Shown: one piece after another, positions 53,064 to 62,277 of the stretch
Numbering within the stretch: position 1 is the first letter of the stretch
How the letters are laid out: every line of letters begins with the position of its first letter
Source: Marispirochaeta aestuarii
GTDB lineage: Bacteria > Spirochaetota > Spirochaetia > JC444 > Marispirochaetaceae
Assembly (NCBI RefSeq): GCF_002087085.1
Contig: NZ_MWQY01000001.1
Location: forward strand, 186,001-250,000
Direction: 5' to 3'
Length of the DNA stretch: 64,000 nucleotides
Translations under genes and position numbers: made by a program
The notes under the pieces: model-generated
What the model was told of the DNA's origin: nothing
What the model saw: only the letters and a program-made list of their open reading frames with translations
Database searches by the model: none

Positions 53064-53753
53064 ATGAACTTTTTAGAAAAGATCTGGAAGGCAATAATCC
53101 AACGTTCTCTCAGTTCGGGTCCTGTGGAGGTGTGGGTTTTCCTGGTTTTGATCCTGCTTTTTATCGCTTTCCTTGTGATATCCAACAAGCGCCGTAAGAT
53201 TCGGGAAAGAGAAATACTCCACAAAGCCTACGAAACCAAATGGAACCGCTATATCGAAAAGTTCGATATTACCCCGGAGGAAGCCGAGCTCCTTACAAAG
53301 CTCGCCGGCTATTTAGGAACCCCCGAAAAACGTTATTCCCTGCTGGTGGACAGTCATGTTTTCAATGCATGCCTGCGCAAATATCTTCAGCATGAAGGCG
53401 GCCGGGACGATCTTGTTCGAAGTGTGATGTACAAGGCCGGACTCAAGCCCATCTCCGAAGAGGTGCGGGCTGTTGCCCTTACTCGCAGAAAACTGCCCCG
53501 CAGACGGGTCGATATTGAAGCGACCCTCGCTCCCCTAGGGGGTGCAAAGGAGGGGCTGACTGCCGGGATGCATGACCTCAGCTCCCACGGAGCCTGTACG
53601 GACAATCCGGAAAAGCGTTTTTCCGAAGGGGATGACCTTACTGTCAGTTTTTCATTTCAGGGAAGGCGGTATCGGAACATCGGTGCCGAGGTTATACGGG
53701 TTTCCCGGAAGGGGGAACGCCTGCACCTGAAGTTTCACCACAGGGATTCTTGA
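53064..53753 (+). CDS. membrane-anchored PilZ-domain protein
   Basis: The 229-residue protein has one helix near the N-terminus (about 24-42, WVFLVLILLFIAFLVIS) followed by a charged helical linker. From about residue 130 comes a PilZ domain with the c-di-GMP residues: the RRKLPRRR arginine cluster and DLSSHGACTDNP (D/NxSxxG). Ending strands are RNIGAEVIRVSRKGERLHLK. It probably reads c-di-GMP at the membrane, for example to control motility. It ends seven bases from the convergent exonuclease gene. Confidence 0.85.
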   Translation: MNFLEKIWKAIIQRSLSSGPVEVWVFLVLILLFIAFLVISNKRRKIREREILHKAYETKWNRYIEKFDITPEEAELLTKLAGYLGTPEKRYSLLVDSHVFNACLRKYLQHEGGRDDLVRSVMYKAGLKPISEEVRAVALTRRKLPRRRVDIEATLAPLGGAKEGLTAGMHDLSSHGACTDNPEKRFSEGDDLTVSFSFQGRRYRNIGAEVIRVSRKGERLHLKFHHRDS

Positions 53754-53760
53754 ATCACCT

Positions 53761-55200
53761 TCAGGAGAGAAGATCCTTCTCAAGCTGATCGGCCCATCTT
53801 TCCAGTTCACCCACGACAACCTTTTTGCGGGGTGCCAGGGTTTTATCCTCCCGGTACGCGGCCAGCTTCTTTCGGAATTCCGGCAGCCTGACGGCTTCTG
53901 CTGCGGTGGGTATCAGTATTCTGGATGCGCAGAAGCTCTTCCACTTTTTCTTTTCATTCTCAGGCATTACCTGGGGGTAGTTTCGAAAGATATACCGCCA
54001 TAACAGTTCCGGAATTCGCGGGTCATCCCATTTTCGCTGAAGATCGGGCAGTTCCTCCGGCTTTGCCGAGTGGATCTGTTTGAATCCTTCCCTGTCGCTG
54101 TCCTTGAAAAACCCCCCTGAGTAAATCTGGAGGTCCGGGTCCCGGGAGTCGTCCTGAGGCCTTTCCACCGTGTATACCTGGCGGACCTTCTGCAACAGGT
54201 CACCGGCCCCTTTGAGGAGACGGTAATGCTTTCTACAGGTGTCCAGGTCTATTCCGAGACGCCCGGCGGAGCTGCTGTCCAGCATTTTAACCGGGGCAAT
54301 GGACGGTCCGCGATTTACATGGATTCCCTTTATATGGATTCGGTCGCCCGTGAGCTCCTGGCTCGGGGTAAAGATCTGTCTGCGTACCTCGTCGGCACTC
54401 TGTTCAATGAGAGGACCCGGGTCGTAGCGAAGATCGTAACAGAGGACGCAGTTCCCGTTGTTCGGATCCAGGGTCAGGGGCATTACCAGGGAGGTGCAGC
54501 CGGAAGGGGAGGTGAACATTCCGGAGGTATGCAGAAAAGGTGTCTGCTTGTACAGATCGATCTGCTTCCACACCTCCTGTTTTCTGCGCAGACGAAAAAG
54601 GTAACGGAACAGGCGGGGCTGTTTTTCATGGACCAGCCTGGCCATACCAATGGTAGCATATACATCGCTCAGGGCGTCGTGGGCGTGTTCATGTTCAATT
54701 CCGTTGGCCGCTGCCAGGGTTTCCAGGGTAAAGTCGGGTTTTCCATCCTCTTTGCGAACCCAGGTGATCCCCTCAGGACGCAGATCGTGGGCGGTACGGA
54801 GCAGGTCCAGGATGTCCCAGCGGGAGTTCCCGTTCTGGTACTCCCTTTCGTAGGGATCGTGGAAGTTCCTGTAGAGAAGATTCCGGATAAACTCGTCGTC
54901 GAAACGGATGGAATTATACCCGGTCACGCAGGTTCCGGGCTGGGTGAACTCTTTCAGAATCTGCCGAACAAATTCCGCTTCCGGCATACCCCTGGACTGT
55001 ACCTCCTGAGGGGTTATGCCGGTGACCATGCAGGCGGCAGGATCCGGCAGGTAATCCGGCGAGAGTCGGCAGTAATAAACCTGGGGCTGACCGACAGGTT
55101 CAAAGGAGTCGTCGGTCCTCAGCCCGGCGAACTGGGCCACGCGGTCGTAAAAAGGGTTTTTCCCGAAGGTTTCCAGATCGTACCAGTAGATGCTTGCCAT
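53761..55200 (-). CDS. sbcB: exodeoxyribonuclease I
   Basis: I start at the ATG at 55200, where the conserved N-terminus begins (SIYWYDLETFG); 479 residues is the family length. A TTG at 55269 would extend into the CBS gene. The DEDD 3'-5' exonuclease residues are visible: DLETFG, GYNSIRFDDEF and HDALSDVYATI. RWDDPRIPELLWRYIFRNYP and the SH3-like and C-terminal helical parts follow. It degrades single-stranded DNA 3' to 5' in recombination and mismatch repair. Confidence 0.93.
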   Translation of the reverse strand: MASIYWYDLETFGKNPFYDRVAQFAGLRTDDSFEPVGQPQVYYCRLSPDYLPDPAACMVTGITPQEVQSRGMPEAEFVRQILKEFTQPGTCVTGYNSIRFDDEFIRNLLYRNFHDPYEREYQNGNSRWDILDLLRTAHDLRPEGITWVRKEDGKPDFTLETLAAANGIEHEHAHDALSDVYATIGMARLVHEKQPRLFRYLFRLRRKQEVWKQIDLYKQTPFLHTSGMFTSPSGCTSLVMPLTLDPNNGNCVLCYDLRYDPGPLIEQSADEVRRQIFTPSQELTGDRIHIKGIHVNRGPSIAPVKMLDSSSAGRLGIDLDTCRKHYRLLKGAGDLLQKVRQVYTVERPQDDSRDPDLQIYSGGFFKDSDREGFKQIHSAKPEELPDLQRKWDDPRIPELLWRYIFRNYPQVMPENEKKKWKSFCASRILIPTAAEAVRLPEFRKKLAAYREDKTLAPRKKVVVGELERWADQLEKDLLS

Positions 55201-55261
55201 AACCGGCAGTCTATCATGGCAGAGATCATGAAACAATTGCCCCGGAAAACGATGGCCCTCT

Positions 55262-55708
55262 TTAATCAATCACGAGAGAGGCTCCGGTGACGTAATCTTC
55301 CAGCATTTTGTTGTCGTGCTCCAGGCTTTCCAGATGGGCCTTGAGGGCGTCCCCGATGGAGACAATGCCTATAATCCGGTCTCCCTCCAGAACGGGCAGA
55401 TGGCGTATCTTGTTGTTGGTGAACACCCTCATGGCGTATTCGACTGTGTCATCCCTGTGTCCGATAATCAGGCGCGATCTGGGGGTCATGATCTTTTCCG
55501 CCGTAAGGCCCCTGGCGCATTCGGTAAAATGCCGAAGTACGTCCCGTTCCGACAGAATTCCCAGAAGCTGTTTCTCCCGGTCTACTACCAGTACCGCCCC
55601 GATATGGTGCCTGTTCATTTCTGCCACAGCTTCGGCGACGGGAGTATCTCCGGCGATGGTAATTACACCGGGAACAGCTTTGCTCTTAAGCAGGGCTTCA
55701 ATAAGCAT
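55262..55708 (-). CDS. two-CBS-domain protein
   Basis: The 148-residue protein consists of two CBS repeats: GDTPVAEAVAEMNRHHIGAV with GILSERDVLRH, and RDDTVEYAMRVFTNNKIRHL with GIVSIGDALKAHLE. CBS pairs bind adenine nucleotides and act as sensors or partners of other proteins. No fused catalytic domain is present. It lies just upstream of sbcB on the same strand, with 61 bases between. Confidence 0.9.
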   Translation of the reverse strand: MLIEALLKSKAVPGVITIAGDTPVAEAVAEMNRHHIGAVLVVDREKQLLGILSERDVLRHFTECARGLTAEKIMTPRSRLIIGHRDDTVEYAMRVFTNNKIRHLPVLEGDRIIGIVSIGDALKAHLESLEHDNKMLEDYVTGASLVID

Positions 55709-55829
55709 ATGCTCCTCCTCGTCTCTTTTTCTTTAAGTGTACGCCCGGACTGCTGATTCTGCAATTGGATTATGCGACTTGCCTGACTGGCCATTACTTT
55801 TTTTGAAAAAGATGTTGACAGGGGGGATA

Positions 55830-55871
55830 AGCCGGGGCCTTCTCCTCGGCTGGAGAGTGCCCCGGCTTTTT
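55830..55871. terminator. hairpin downstream of glnK
   Basis: AGCCGGGGC (55830-55838) pairs with GCCCCGGCT (55859-55867) around a 20-base loop that can itself pair (TCTCC with GGAGA). It sits eleven bases beyond the glnK stop. TTTTTA follows on the plus strand and only TTA on the minus strand, so it may act in both directions, ending the amtB-glnK transcript. Confidence 0.6.
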
Positions 55872-55878
55872 ATCGATT

Positions 55879-56220
55879 CTAGCCGATTGCCTTGTTGCCC
55901 CGTTCCCGGGTTCGAATGCGTACGCACTCGATCAGTTCGGTCACGAATATCTTGCCGTCCCCGATTTCTCCGGTATAGGCACCTTTGCAGATGGCATCGA
56001 TGGTGGTTTCCACGAAGTCTTCGTTTACCGCGATATCAAGTCGGATCTTCTTCAACAGGTTGATTTCGGTAATGGCACCGCGAAAGGTTTCAGTGTAGCC
56101 TTTCTGCTGGCCGCATCCCTGGGTCGAGGTGACGGTCATTTTATGGACATCCGCCTCGAACAGGGCCTTTTTAACGTCCTCCAGTTTCTGGGGTTTGATC
56201 ATTGCTGTTATCAGTTTCAT
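55879..56220 (-). CDS. glnK: PII nitrogen regulatory protein (GlnK type)
   Basis: The 113-residue protein starts [20 protein letters not shown] and has the T-loop entry [15 protein letters not shown] and the C-terminal [21 protein letters not shown]. These are typical of PII trimers that sense 2-oxoglutarate and ATP/ADP and gate AmtB. The T-loop reads [12 protein letters not shown] where E. coli GlnB has RGAEYMVDFLPK, so the uridylylated Tyr51 is replaced by Thr. Control by uridylylation is therefore unlikely. It lies ten bases after amtB. Confidence 0.95.
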   Translation of the reverse strand: MKLITAMIKPQKLEDVKKALFEADVHKMTVTSTQGCGQQKGYTETFRGAITEINLLKKIRLDIAVNEDFVETTIDAICKGAYTGEIGDGKIFVTELIECVRIRTRERGNKAIG

Positions 56221-56230
56221 TCTTCCCTCC

Positions 56231-57574
56231 CTATTCGATTATCTGGAATCCGTTATACGACTCCACACCGTGTTCGCCGATATCCAGGCCCCGGTATTCT
56301 TCCATGGCACTGACCCTGAGGCCGATTGTCTTCTTCAGGACAAGGAATACGATTCCCATGCTTATAAAAACAAAGACCGCGATGGTGACGGTGCCCAGAA
56401 GCTGAATGCCGAGCTGGCTGAAACCTCCGCCGAATAAGAGTCCGTCGCCGGCGAGGCCCAGGGACTGTCGGCCGAAAAGTCCGACGGATATGGCTCCCCA
56501 CATGCCGTTGACGCCGTGTACGGGGAAAGCGCCGACGGGATCATCGATCTTCAGATCGTCGAGGCCGAGGGTTGCTACTACTACAAGAAAACCGCCGATT
56601 CCCCCGATAACGATTGCCGAGACGGGAGAGACGAAGGCGCATGGTGCGGTTATTGCGACCAGACCCGCAAGGGCGCCGTTCATTATCAGCGACAGATCGG
56701 GTTTGCCCACCTTGATCCACACGGTTATCATTGCACCGATTGCTCCCGCCGCAGCCGCGAGGTTGGTGTTTATGGCCACGAGGGCGATGAGCGAACCGTC
56801 TCCGACTCCCAGGCTCGATCCGGGGTTAAATCCGAACCATCCGAACCAGAGAATAAATACCCCCAGAGCCGCAATGGGAATATTGTGACTGCCGAGAACG
56901 TTCGGTTTGCCGTCGGAACGGTACTTTCCCGTCCGCGGTCCGAGGATGATGGTCCCCACCAGGGCTGCCACGCCGCCGGTTGTATGAACTACTGCGGAAC
57001 CTGCGAAGTCGGCAAAATTGAGTTCCGCAAGCCAGCCGCCTCCCCATACCCAGTGTCCTATAACAGGGTATACCAGGGCCGACACTATAAATGAGTAAAT
57101 AAGATAGGCGGGGAACTTCATGCGTTCCGCCATTCCTCCGGCCACAATAGTCGCCGCTGCTCCAACGAACGCCGCCTGAAACAGCCAGAAGGCGTAGAGC
57201 GGAACGTCGGCTCCGCTTTCCGCTCCTATCATGAAGAAGCCGGAAAATCCGATAAAACCGTTACCATTTCCGAACATGAGTCCATAGCCCAGGATAAAAA
57301 AGGCAATGGACGCCATGCAGAAGTCGAGGAAGTTCTTTGTCAGTATGTTGGCCGTATTCTTCGCACGGATAAAACCGGCCTCCACCATTCCAAAACCGGC
57401 CTGCATAAAAAAGACCAGAAAAGCCGCCAGCAGAACCCACACGGTATCCAGGCCCACTCTGATAGTTTCCCAGTCCTCCATGGTCTGTGCGTAGAGCGAT
57501 CCGCCTGCGCTTAGCGCCATTATCAGGAGAATAAGCAGGGCTTTGATTCTTCCATTTCCAGTTCCAATATTCAC
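56231..57574 (-). CDS. amtB: ammonium transporter
   Basis: The 447-residue protein has a signal-like first helix ([19 protein letters not shown]) and eleven further helices. The Amt signatures include [52 protein letters not shown] (split) and [20 protein letters not shown]. It conducts NH4+/NH3 across the inner membrane and is blocked by GlnK. The start is GTG with GGAGG upstream. It is transcribed from a sigma-54 promoter at 57607-57622 together with glnK. Confidence 0.95.
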   Translation of the reverse strand: MNIGTGNGRIKALLILLIMALSAGGSLYAQTMEDWETIRVGLDTVWVLLAAFLVFFMQAGFGMVEAGFIRAKNTANILTKNFLDFCMASIAFFILGYGLMFGNGNGFIGFSGFFMIGAESGADVPLYAFWLFQAAFVGAAATIVAGGMAERMKFPAYLIYSFIVSALVYPVIGHWVWGGGWLAELNFADFAGSAVVHTTGGVAALVGTIILGPRTGKYRSDGKPNVLGSHNIPIAALGVFILWFGWFGFNPGSSLGVGDGSLIALVAINTNLAAAAGAIGAMITVWIKVGKPDLSLIMNGALAGLVAITAPCAFVSPVSAIVIGGIGGFLVVVATLGLDDLKIDDPVGAFPVHGVNGMWGAISVGLFGRQSLGLAGDGLLFGGGFSQLGIQLLGTVTIAVFVFISMGIVFLVLKKTIGLRVSAMEEYRGLDIGEHGVESYNGFQIIE

Positions 57575-57606
57575 AATTTCCTCCAGGAGTGTGTTGACTA
57601 TAGGAA

Positions 57607-57622
57607 AGCAAGAGCTGTGCCA
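57607..57622 (-). promoter_or_regulatory. sigma-54 promoter of amtB-glnK
   Basis: On the minus strand these 16 bases read TGGCACAGCTCTTGCT, an exact match to the -24/-12 consensus TGGCACRNNNNTTGCW, 32 bases before the amtB start codon. It predicts nitrogen control by NtrC or a similar activator. I did not find a clear NtrC palindrome in the 220 bases upstream, which hold no other gene. Confidence 0.85.
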
Positions 57623-57844
57623 TATTGAATGATGTTCTGCGGAGCTTTCCAGGCGGCAGCAGGTATTTTGTTATCAGTGAATAAATTGACCTGTCTCACA
57701 TCGATGTCGTTTGCTGGATGTAATAATACGTAAGGGTAATATGTGTAGAAAAATACTACAAAAATGTATGTTTGCGGCGCAATATTATTCCTTCATGTAG
57801 GATGGTGACAAGGGTTGTTGCGGGTTGGAAACCGCGTGACGGAT

Positions 57845-58363
57845 TTACTTCTGCGAAAGATACCGCTGATATTCCCTGAGGAACTGAATCTGGTTGATCG
57901 TGAGGTTTGAGGAGGGGCGGGCGGAATGAACAGCCATTATGGCCCGGGCGGCGCTGCTGCCGAGCTTTATCAGGACTCCCGCAGCTACCATGGCGGTACG
58001 GCTGCATCCGGTTTTGCAGTGGATCAGTACATTTATCTTCAGCAGTTTTTCAGACAGACGGGACATGAGCTGATCGAAAACCTCTATCCCCCGGGGGGTA
58101 CCGAAATTCTCCAGGGGGAAGTGGAGTACCTCGAAGCCTGAGCGGCGGTATTCTTTTACCAGATCAGTGCCCTTGTAGTTTCCAAGAAGTTCTTCCTGGG
58201 GCAGAAGAACGGTAACGGCCCTCACTTCCAGCTTGTTCAGGTCAGCAAAAAACGACCGGAGTGTCCCGGGAAACTCCTCTTTCTGCTCGACCTTCTCCAG
58301 CGGATGGGCTGACATGATTATGGAATGCCTTCCCGCTATCTCAAGGATATCTAACTGCGCCAT
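57845..58363 (-). CDS. dual-specificity/tyrosine-phosphatase-like protein
   Basis: From the ATG at 58363 the protein has 172 residues; an upstream start at 58474 would add 37 residues and overlap the cls promoter region. It has the phosphatase signature HCKTGCSRTAMVAAGVLI (HCX5R with Cys and Arg), a preceding EVFDQLMSRLSEKLLKI helix and a likely general-acid loop near FPLENFGTPRGIEV. The substrate may be a phosphoprotein or a phospholipid (a PGP phosphatase-like role is possible next to cardiolipin synthase). Confidence 0.8.
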   Translation of the reverse strand: MAQLDILEIAGRHSIIMSAHPLEKVEQKEEFPGTLRSFFADLNKLEVRAVTVLLPQEELLGNYKGTDLVKEYRRSGFEVLHFPLENFGTPRGIEVFDQLMSRLSEKLLKINVLIHCKTGCSRTAMVAAGVLIKLGSSAARAIMAVHSARPSSNLTINQIQFLREYQRYLSQK

Positions 58364-58486
58364 GTTCAATAGTATGCGTCCATACACTGGACTTGTCAAA
58401 ACAGAACATAGAAGAAAGCCTGTTGGTAATTTTCTGCATGCTCGTGTACAATATTCACAGGTTTTTTGATGCAAGGAGTTCCGTAT

Positions 58487-59950
58487 ATGGCTGGGGATCT
58501 TCTTTCTCCCACCTCAGTGCTGCTGTTCCTGTATGCTGTATTTGTAGTCTCTCTGACGGTCCGTATTCTTCTGGATAACAAGGCTCCCGAAGTCTCCATA
58601 GCCTGGCTCCTGGCGATCTATTTTCTGCCCTACGTGGGGGCGGGTATGTACATTCTGGGGGGGATAAACTGGAAGAAACGCAAGATAATGAAGCTTCTTC
58701 CGGAAAAAACCTTTCAAACCCTTCTTGGCCCGATTCTGGAACAGCAGATGGATTTTCTCAGAAACGACTGGGACTCCATGGATAATGATATTGCCAAATC
58801 GATCAACCTTGCCCTCCGGGCCGGCAATTCCATTATAACCCTGTACAATCAGGTAAAGACATATTATGAAGGGCAGGAATTTGTAGAAGACCTGCTTTCC
58901 GATCTGGAAGGAGCGCGGGACTCCATTCACCTGGAGGTGTATATTTACAGGTCCGATGAGCTCGGCAAAAGAATCCGGGATGTCCTGCTGCGCAAGGCCG
59001 CGGAGGGGGTAAAGGTACGGCTTCTGTTTGACGGGGTGGGGTGTTTCAATAAAATGAGCTGGAAGTTCAAACGGGAACTGCGGAAATCCCCCATCGAAAC
59101 CAGATATTTTCTTGATCCCATGAATGTGCTGTCCGGAAGGCTGCTGAACTATCGTAATCATCGCAAAATTATCGTCATTGACGGGCAGGTCGGCTATACC
59201 GGCGGAATGAATATCGGGGTCGAATATATAACCGGCGGCCGGTATTTCAACAGCTGGCGGGATACCCACATTCGACTTGAGGGTGAATCGGTCCAGCTTC
59301 TGCAGGCCGTGTTCCTCTCGGACTGGTATAATTCCGGCGGAGAATTAATACAGGACCAGCGTTTTTTCCCGGAAGAGGGTCGCCGCCGGGGGTGTTCCAG
59401 TCAGCTGCCCATGCAGATTGTGTGCAGCGGCCCTGATTCGGACTGGAACAGTCTCAGAATGATGTATGCCAACCTGATCCATAACGCAAACCACCGTATC
59501 TATATTCAGAGTCCCTACTTTGTCCCTGAAGCGACCATTACCAATGCGTTGATAACCGCCGCCCTCTCCGGGGTGGAGGTCAACGTCATGATGACCGGAG
59601 TGCCGGATAAGCGGATTCCCTTCTGGGTTGCCCACACATATTTTGAGGATCTGCTGGAAGCGGGGGTGAATATATACCTCTACGAGGACGGTTTTTTTCA
59701 CTCCAAGACCCTCTGCACAGACAGTTCCATCGCTACCATCGGCAGCTGCAATCTGGATGTCCGGAGTTTTCATCTGGACTATGAGCTTAATGCCTTTTTT
59801 TATGATGTTGATATTGCCCGGCAGCTGGAAGAAAAGTTTCATTATTATATGCAATTCTGTAGAAAGATTACCGGCGAGGACGTGGAATCCATGAGCATTC
59901 CCCGAAAACTGCGGAACTCTCTCTTCCGGATGATTGCACCCCTGCTTTGA
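58487..59950 (+). CDS. cls: cardiolipin synthase
   Basis: The start at 58487 has AAGGAG eight bases upstream and gives 487 residues. Two N-terminal helices (about 6-28 and 36-58) anchor it in the inner membrane. Two phospholipase-D motifs follow: NHRKIIVIDGQVGYTGGMN and HSKTLCTDSSIATIGSCNLD (HxKxxxxD/S). It joins two phosphatidylglycerol molecules into cardiolipin. It is divergent from the phosphatase gene. Confidence 0.93.
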   Translation: MAGDLLSPTSVLLFLYAVFVVSLTVRILLDNKAPEVSIAWLLAIYFLPYVGAGMYILGGINWKKRKIMKLLPEKTFQTLLGPILEQQMDFLRNDWDSMDNDIAKSINLALRAGNSIITLYNQVKTYYEGQEFVEDLLSDLEGARDSIHLEVYIYRSDELGKRIRDVLLRKAAEGVKVRLLFDGVGCFNKMSWKFKRELRKSPIETRYFLDPMNVLSGRLLNYRNHRKIIVIDGQVGYTGGMNIGVEYITGGRYFNSWRDTHIRLEGESVQLLQAVFLSDWYNSGGELIQDQRFFPEEGRRRGCSSQLPMQIVCSGPDSDWNSLRMMYANLIHNANHRIYIQSPYFVPEATITNALITAALSGVEVNVMMTGVPDKRIPFWVAHTYFEDLLEAGVNIYLYEDGFFHSKTLCTDSSIATIGSCNLDVRSFHLDYELNAFFYDVDIARQLEEKFHYYMQFCRKITGEDVESMSIPRKLRNSLFRMIAPLL

Positions 59951-60047
59951 CAGACTGTATTGCAGGTAGACGTTCTCCTGCTCATTGATTTTTCCCGCTT
60001 CTTTCTCTACTATGCATTTTTAAGCATCTGCTGACAAAGGAACATAC

Positions 60048-60971
60048 GTGGTAAATCCAGGTCTCTCATATAAAGTGCCGTCCTGGGCCCTGGCAGTGGT
60101 ATCCTGCCTGCTCTGGTCCAGCGCCTTCGCGGGGGTTAAAACCGGTCTGCAGCACGCTCCGCCTCTTTTTTTTGCCGGGCTTCGCTTTACCCTTGCGGGG
60201 ATTCTGCTTATTCCACTGGCAGGCTCACCGCTGAAATACCTTCGGGAACTGAGGGGTTCTCCCTTTCTTCCGTTTAAGGTCGGGATATTCCAGACGGTTC
60301 TGCTCTATTCCCTGTTCTTTCTTTCCCTCAATCTGGTTCCCGGCTCCGTGGGGGCCGTGGTAAACGGGATGCTTCCTCTATGGGCGGCCCTGGCAGCCCA
60401 TGTTCTCCTGAAGGATGACAAAATGGGCCGACGGATGCTTGTGAGCCTCGGTATCGGCTTCGGGGGCATTGTTCTTTTGAGCGTGACCCGAAACGGAGGA
60501 GTTCCCGGAGAAATCGGAGGTCCGGAGCTGGTCGGTATTTTTCTCATGCTCGGGGCGAGTTTTGCAAATGTTCTGGGTCAGATAGTCGTGTATCATTCCC
60601 GGGGCACCATGAACTCCATGGTCCTTACCAGTTCGCAGTTCATTCTCGGAGGACTTATGCTGCTCGGGATCTCCCGTATTGTGGAAGGGGCATTTGTCCT
60701 TCCCCCGGCTCCTGTTTTCTGGGGGGCCCTGATCTACCTGGGATTTCTTTCCGCCGCGGCTTTCTCCATCTGGTTCCACCTTTTATCCGTGAGGGGAGAG
60801 AAGGTGTCGGTAATCGGTATCTGGCAGTTTCTTATTCCCGTGGCCGGTGCTGCTTTGAGCTGGCTGATAATCCCCGGAGATGATCCCAGCTGGCCGGTAT
60901 TCAGCGGTATGATTCTGATTGCTTCGGCGATTATCTACTTTTTCTACCCCTCAAACAGGAGCCCGGAATGA
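60048..60971 (+). CDS. EamA/DMT-family transporter
   Basis: The 307-residue protein starts with GTG (AAGGAAC eight bases upstream). It has ten helices in two EamA repeats: residues about 9-145 (LLWSSAFAGVKTGLQHAPPL, LFFAGLRFTLAGILLIPLAG) and about 160-300 (LMLGASFANVLGQIVVY, IGIWQFLIPVAGAALSWLII). Family members export amino acids or other metabolites; substrate unknown. The stop overlaps the next start by four bases (ATGA). Confidence 0.9.
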   Translation: MVNPGLSYKVPSWALAVVSCLLWSSAFAGVKTGLQHAPPLFFAGLRFTLAGILLIPLAGSPLKYLRELRGSPFLPFKVGIFQTVLLYSLFFLSLNLVPGSVGAVVNGMLPLWAALAAHVLLKDDKMGRRMLVSLGIGFGGIVLLSVTRNGGVPGEIGGPELVGIFLMLGASFANVLGQIVVYHSRGTMNSMVLTSSQFILGGLMLLGISRIVEGAFVLPPAPVFWGALIYLGFLSAAAFSIWFHLLSVRGEKVSVIGIWQFLIPVAGAALSWLIIPGDDPSWPVFSGMILIASAIIYFFYPSNRSPE

Positions 60972-62224
60972 CGGAATTCAAACGTGACCTGCAGTACTGG
61001 AAATTCTCTCTCTACGGTTTCGTTAAAAACCTCCAGTTTTTCGACCCTTTTCTTATTCTCTTTTTTCGCGAGATGGGGATCAGCTTTTTCCAGATAGGTG
61101 TGCTCTATTCTGTGCGGGAGATTATTACAAATATTACCGAAATCCCCACAGGGATTCTCGCGGATACCCTGGGGCGCCGCAGTGCGATGCTTTTTGCCTT
61201 CGCAAGCTATATTGTCAGCTTTGCCCTGTTTTATCTGTTTCCGAACTACTGGGTCTATATCGGAGCCATGGTGTTCTTTGCCCTGGGAGAGAGCTTTCGT
61301 TCCGGGACCCATAAAGCCATGATCATGGAATATCTGAAAATCCACAACATGACCGATCAGAAAGTGGCCTACTATGGACATACCCGGGCCTGGTCACAGA
61401 GGGGCTCGGCGATTTCCGCGCTCATAGCATCTCTGCTGGTCTTTTTCTCCGGAAGCTATCGCTCGGTTTTTCTCTGGAGTATTCTTCCCTATCTGGCGGG
61501 TATGATCCTTATTGCCAGTTATCCGAAAGAACTTGATTTCTCCTGTGACGAGGAGGAGTGCGACGAGGAACAGCGAAAAAAAGGGTGGAAGGATGTCGTC
61601 ACCACGATCAGAAACTTTATCGGTCTGTTCACGGAGCCGAAGGTCCGTCGTGCCCTTATTAATTCCAGTCTTTTTGACGGCGTGTTCAAGACCATAAAGG
61701 ATTATGTGCAGCCCATTCTGAAAAACCTTGCCCTTGCCCTGCCGCTGTTTACCATGCTGGAAGGAAACCAGCGGGTGGCGATTATGTCCGGGGTGGTGTA
61801 CACCATTCTGTACCTGCTTACCAGTATCGCAAGCAGCCGGGCCTCCCGGTTTCACTCCATGTTCTCCGACAGAATTACCGGACTCAACATAACCTATGTG
61901 AGCGGTGTTGTCGTAGTTGTGGGCATCGCCTATTTTCTGAATGTGAATCTTCCGTCCCTGGCGGTACTACTTTTTGTAATCTACTATCTGCTGGAAAATC
62001 TCAGACGTCCGGCGACTCTGGGATTCCTGAGCGACCGCATCAAAGGCTCTGTAATGGCCACCGGGCTCTCCGGAGAGAGCCAGCTCAAGACCCTCATGAT
62101 CGCCGTGCTGTCCCCCCTCTTCGGTCTCGCCGCGGACCGCTTCGGCCTGGGGCCGGCAATGCTGCTGGCAGCCCTCGTTCCGGCCCTGGCGTATCCTCTT
62201 ATAAGGTTCCGTCCGGATACCTAG
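60968..62224 (+). CDS. major facilitator superfamily transporter
   Basis: The 418-residue protein has about twelve helices and the MFS loop 2-3 motif variant GILADTLGRRSAML. A charged cytoplasmic loop in the middle (CDEEECDEEQRKKGWKD) separates the halves. Substrate unknown. It overlaps the DMT gene by four bases, so the two exporters are co-translated and could handle related compounds. Confidence 0.88.
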   Translation: MTEFKRDLQYWKFSLYGFVKNLQFFDPFLILFFREMGISFFQIGVLYSVREIITNITEIPTGILADTLGRRSAMLFAFASYIVSFALFYLFPNYWVYIGAMVFFALGESFRSGTHKAMIMEYLKIHNMTDQKVAYYGHTRAWSQRGSAISALIASLLVFFSGSYRSVFLWSILPYLAGMILIASYPKELDFSCDEEECDEEQRKKGWKDVVTTIRNFIGLFTEPKVRRALINSSLFDGVFKTIKDYVQPILKNLALALPLFTMLEGNQRVAIMSGVVYTILYLLTSIASSRASRFHSMFSDRITGLNITYVSGVVVVVGIAYFLNVNLPSLAVLLFVIYYLLENLRRPATLGFLSDRIKGSVMATGLSGESQLKTLMIAVLSPLFGLAADRFGLGPAMLLAALVPALAYPLIRFRPDT

Positions 62225-62230
62225 GAAGCT

Positions 62231-62268
62231 TTCTTCTGCGGCCCTCCGCTGCCCCGGCCGCAGAAGAA
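62231..62268. terminator. 13-bp hairpin between convergent genes
   Basis: TTCTTCTGCGGCC (62231-62243) pairs perfectly with GGCCGCAGAAGAA (62256-62268) around a 12-base loop, between the convergent MFS and P-type ATPase stops. No T-run borders it, but position and strength fit a two-way terminator. Part of the right arm (CCGGCCGCAGAAG) recurs at 62287 inside the ATPase gene. Confidence 0.55.
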
Positions 62269-62277
62269 CGGGGTTAT

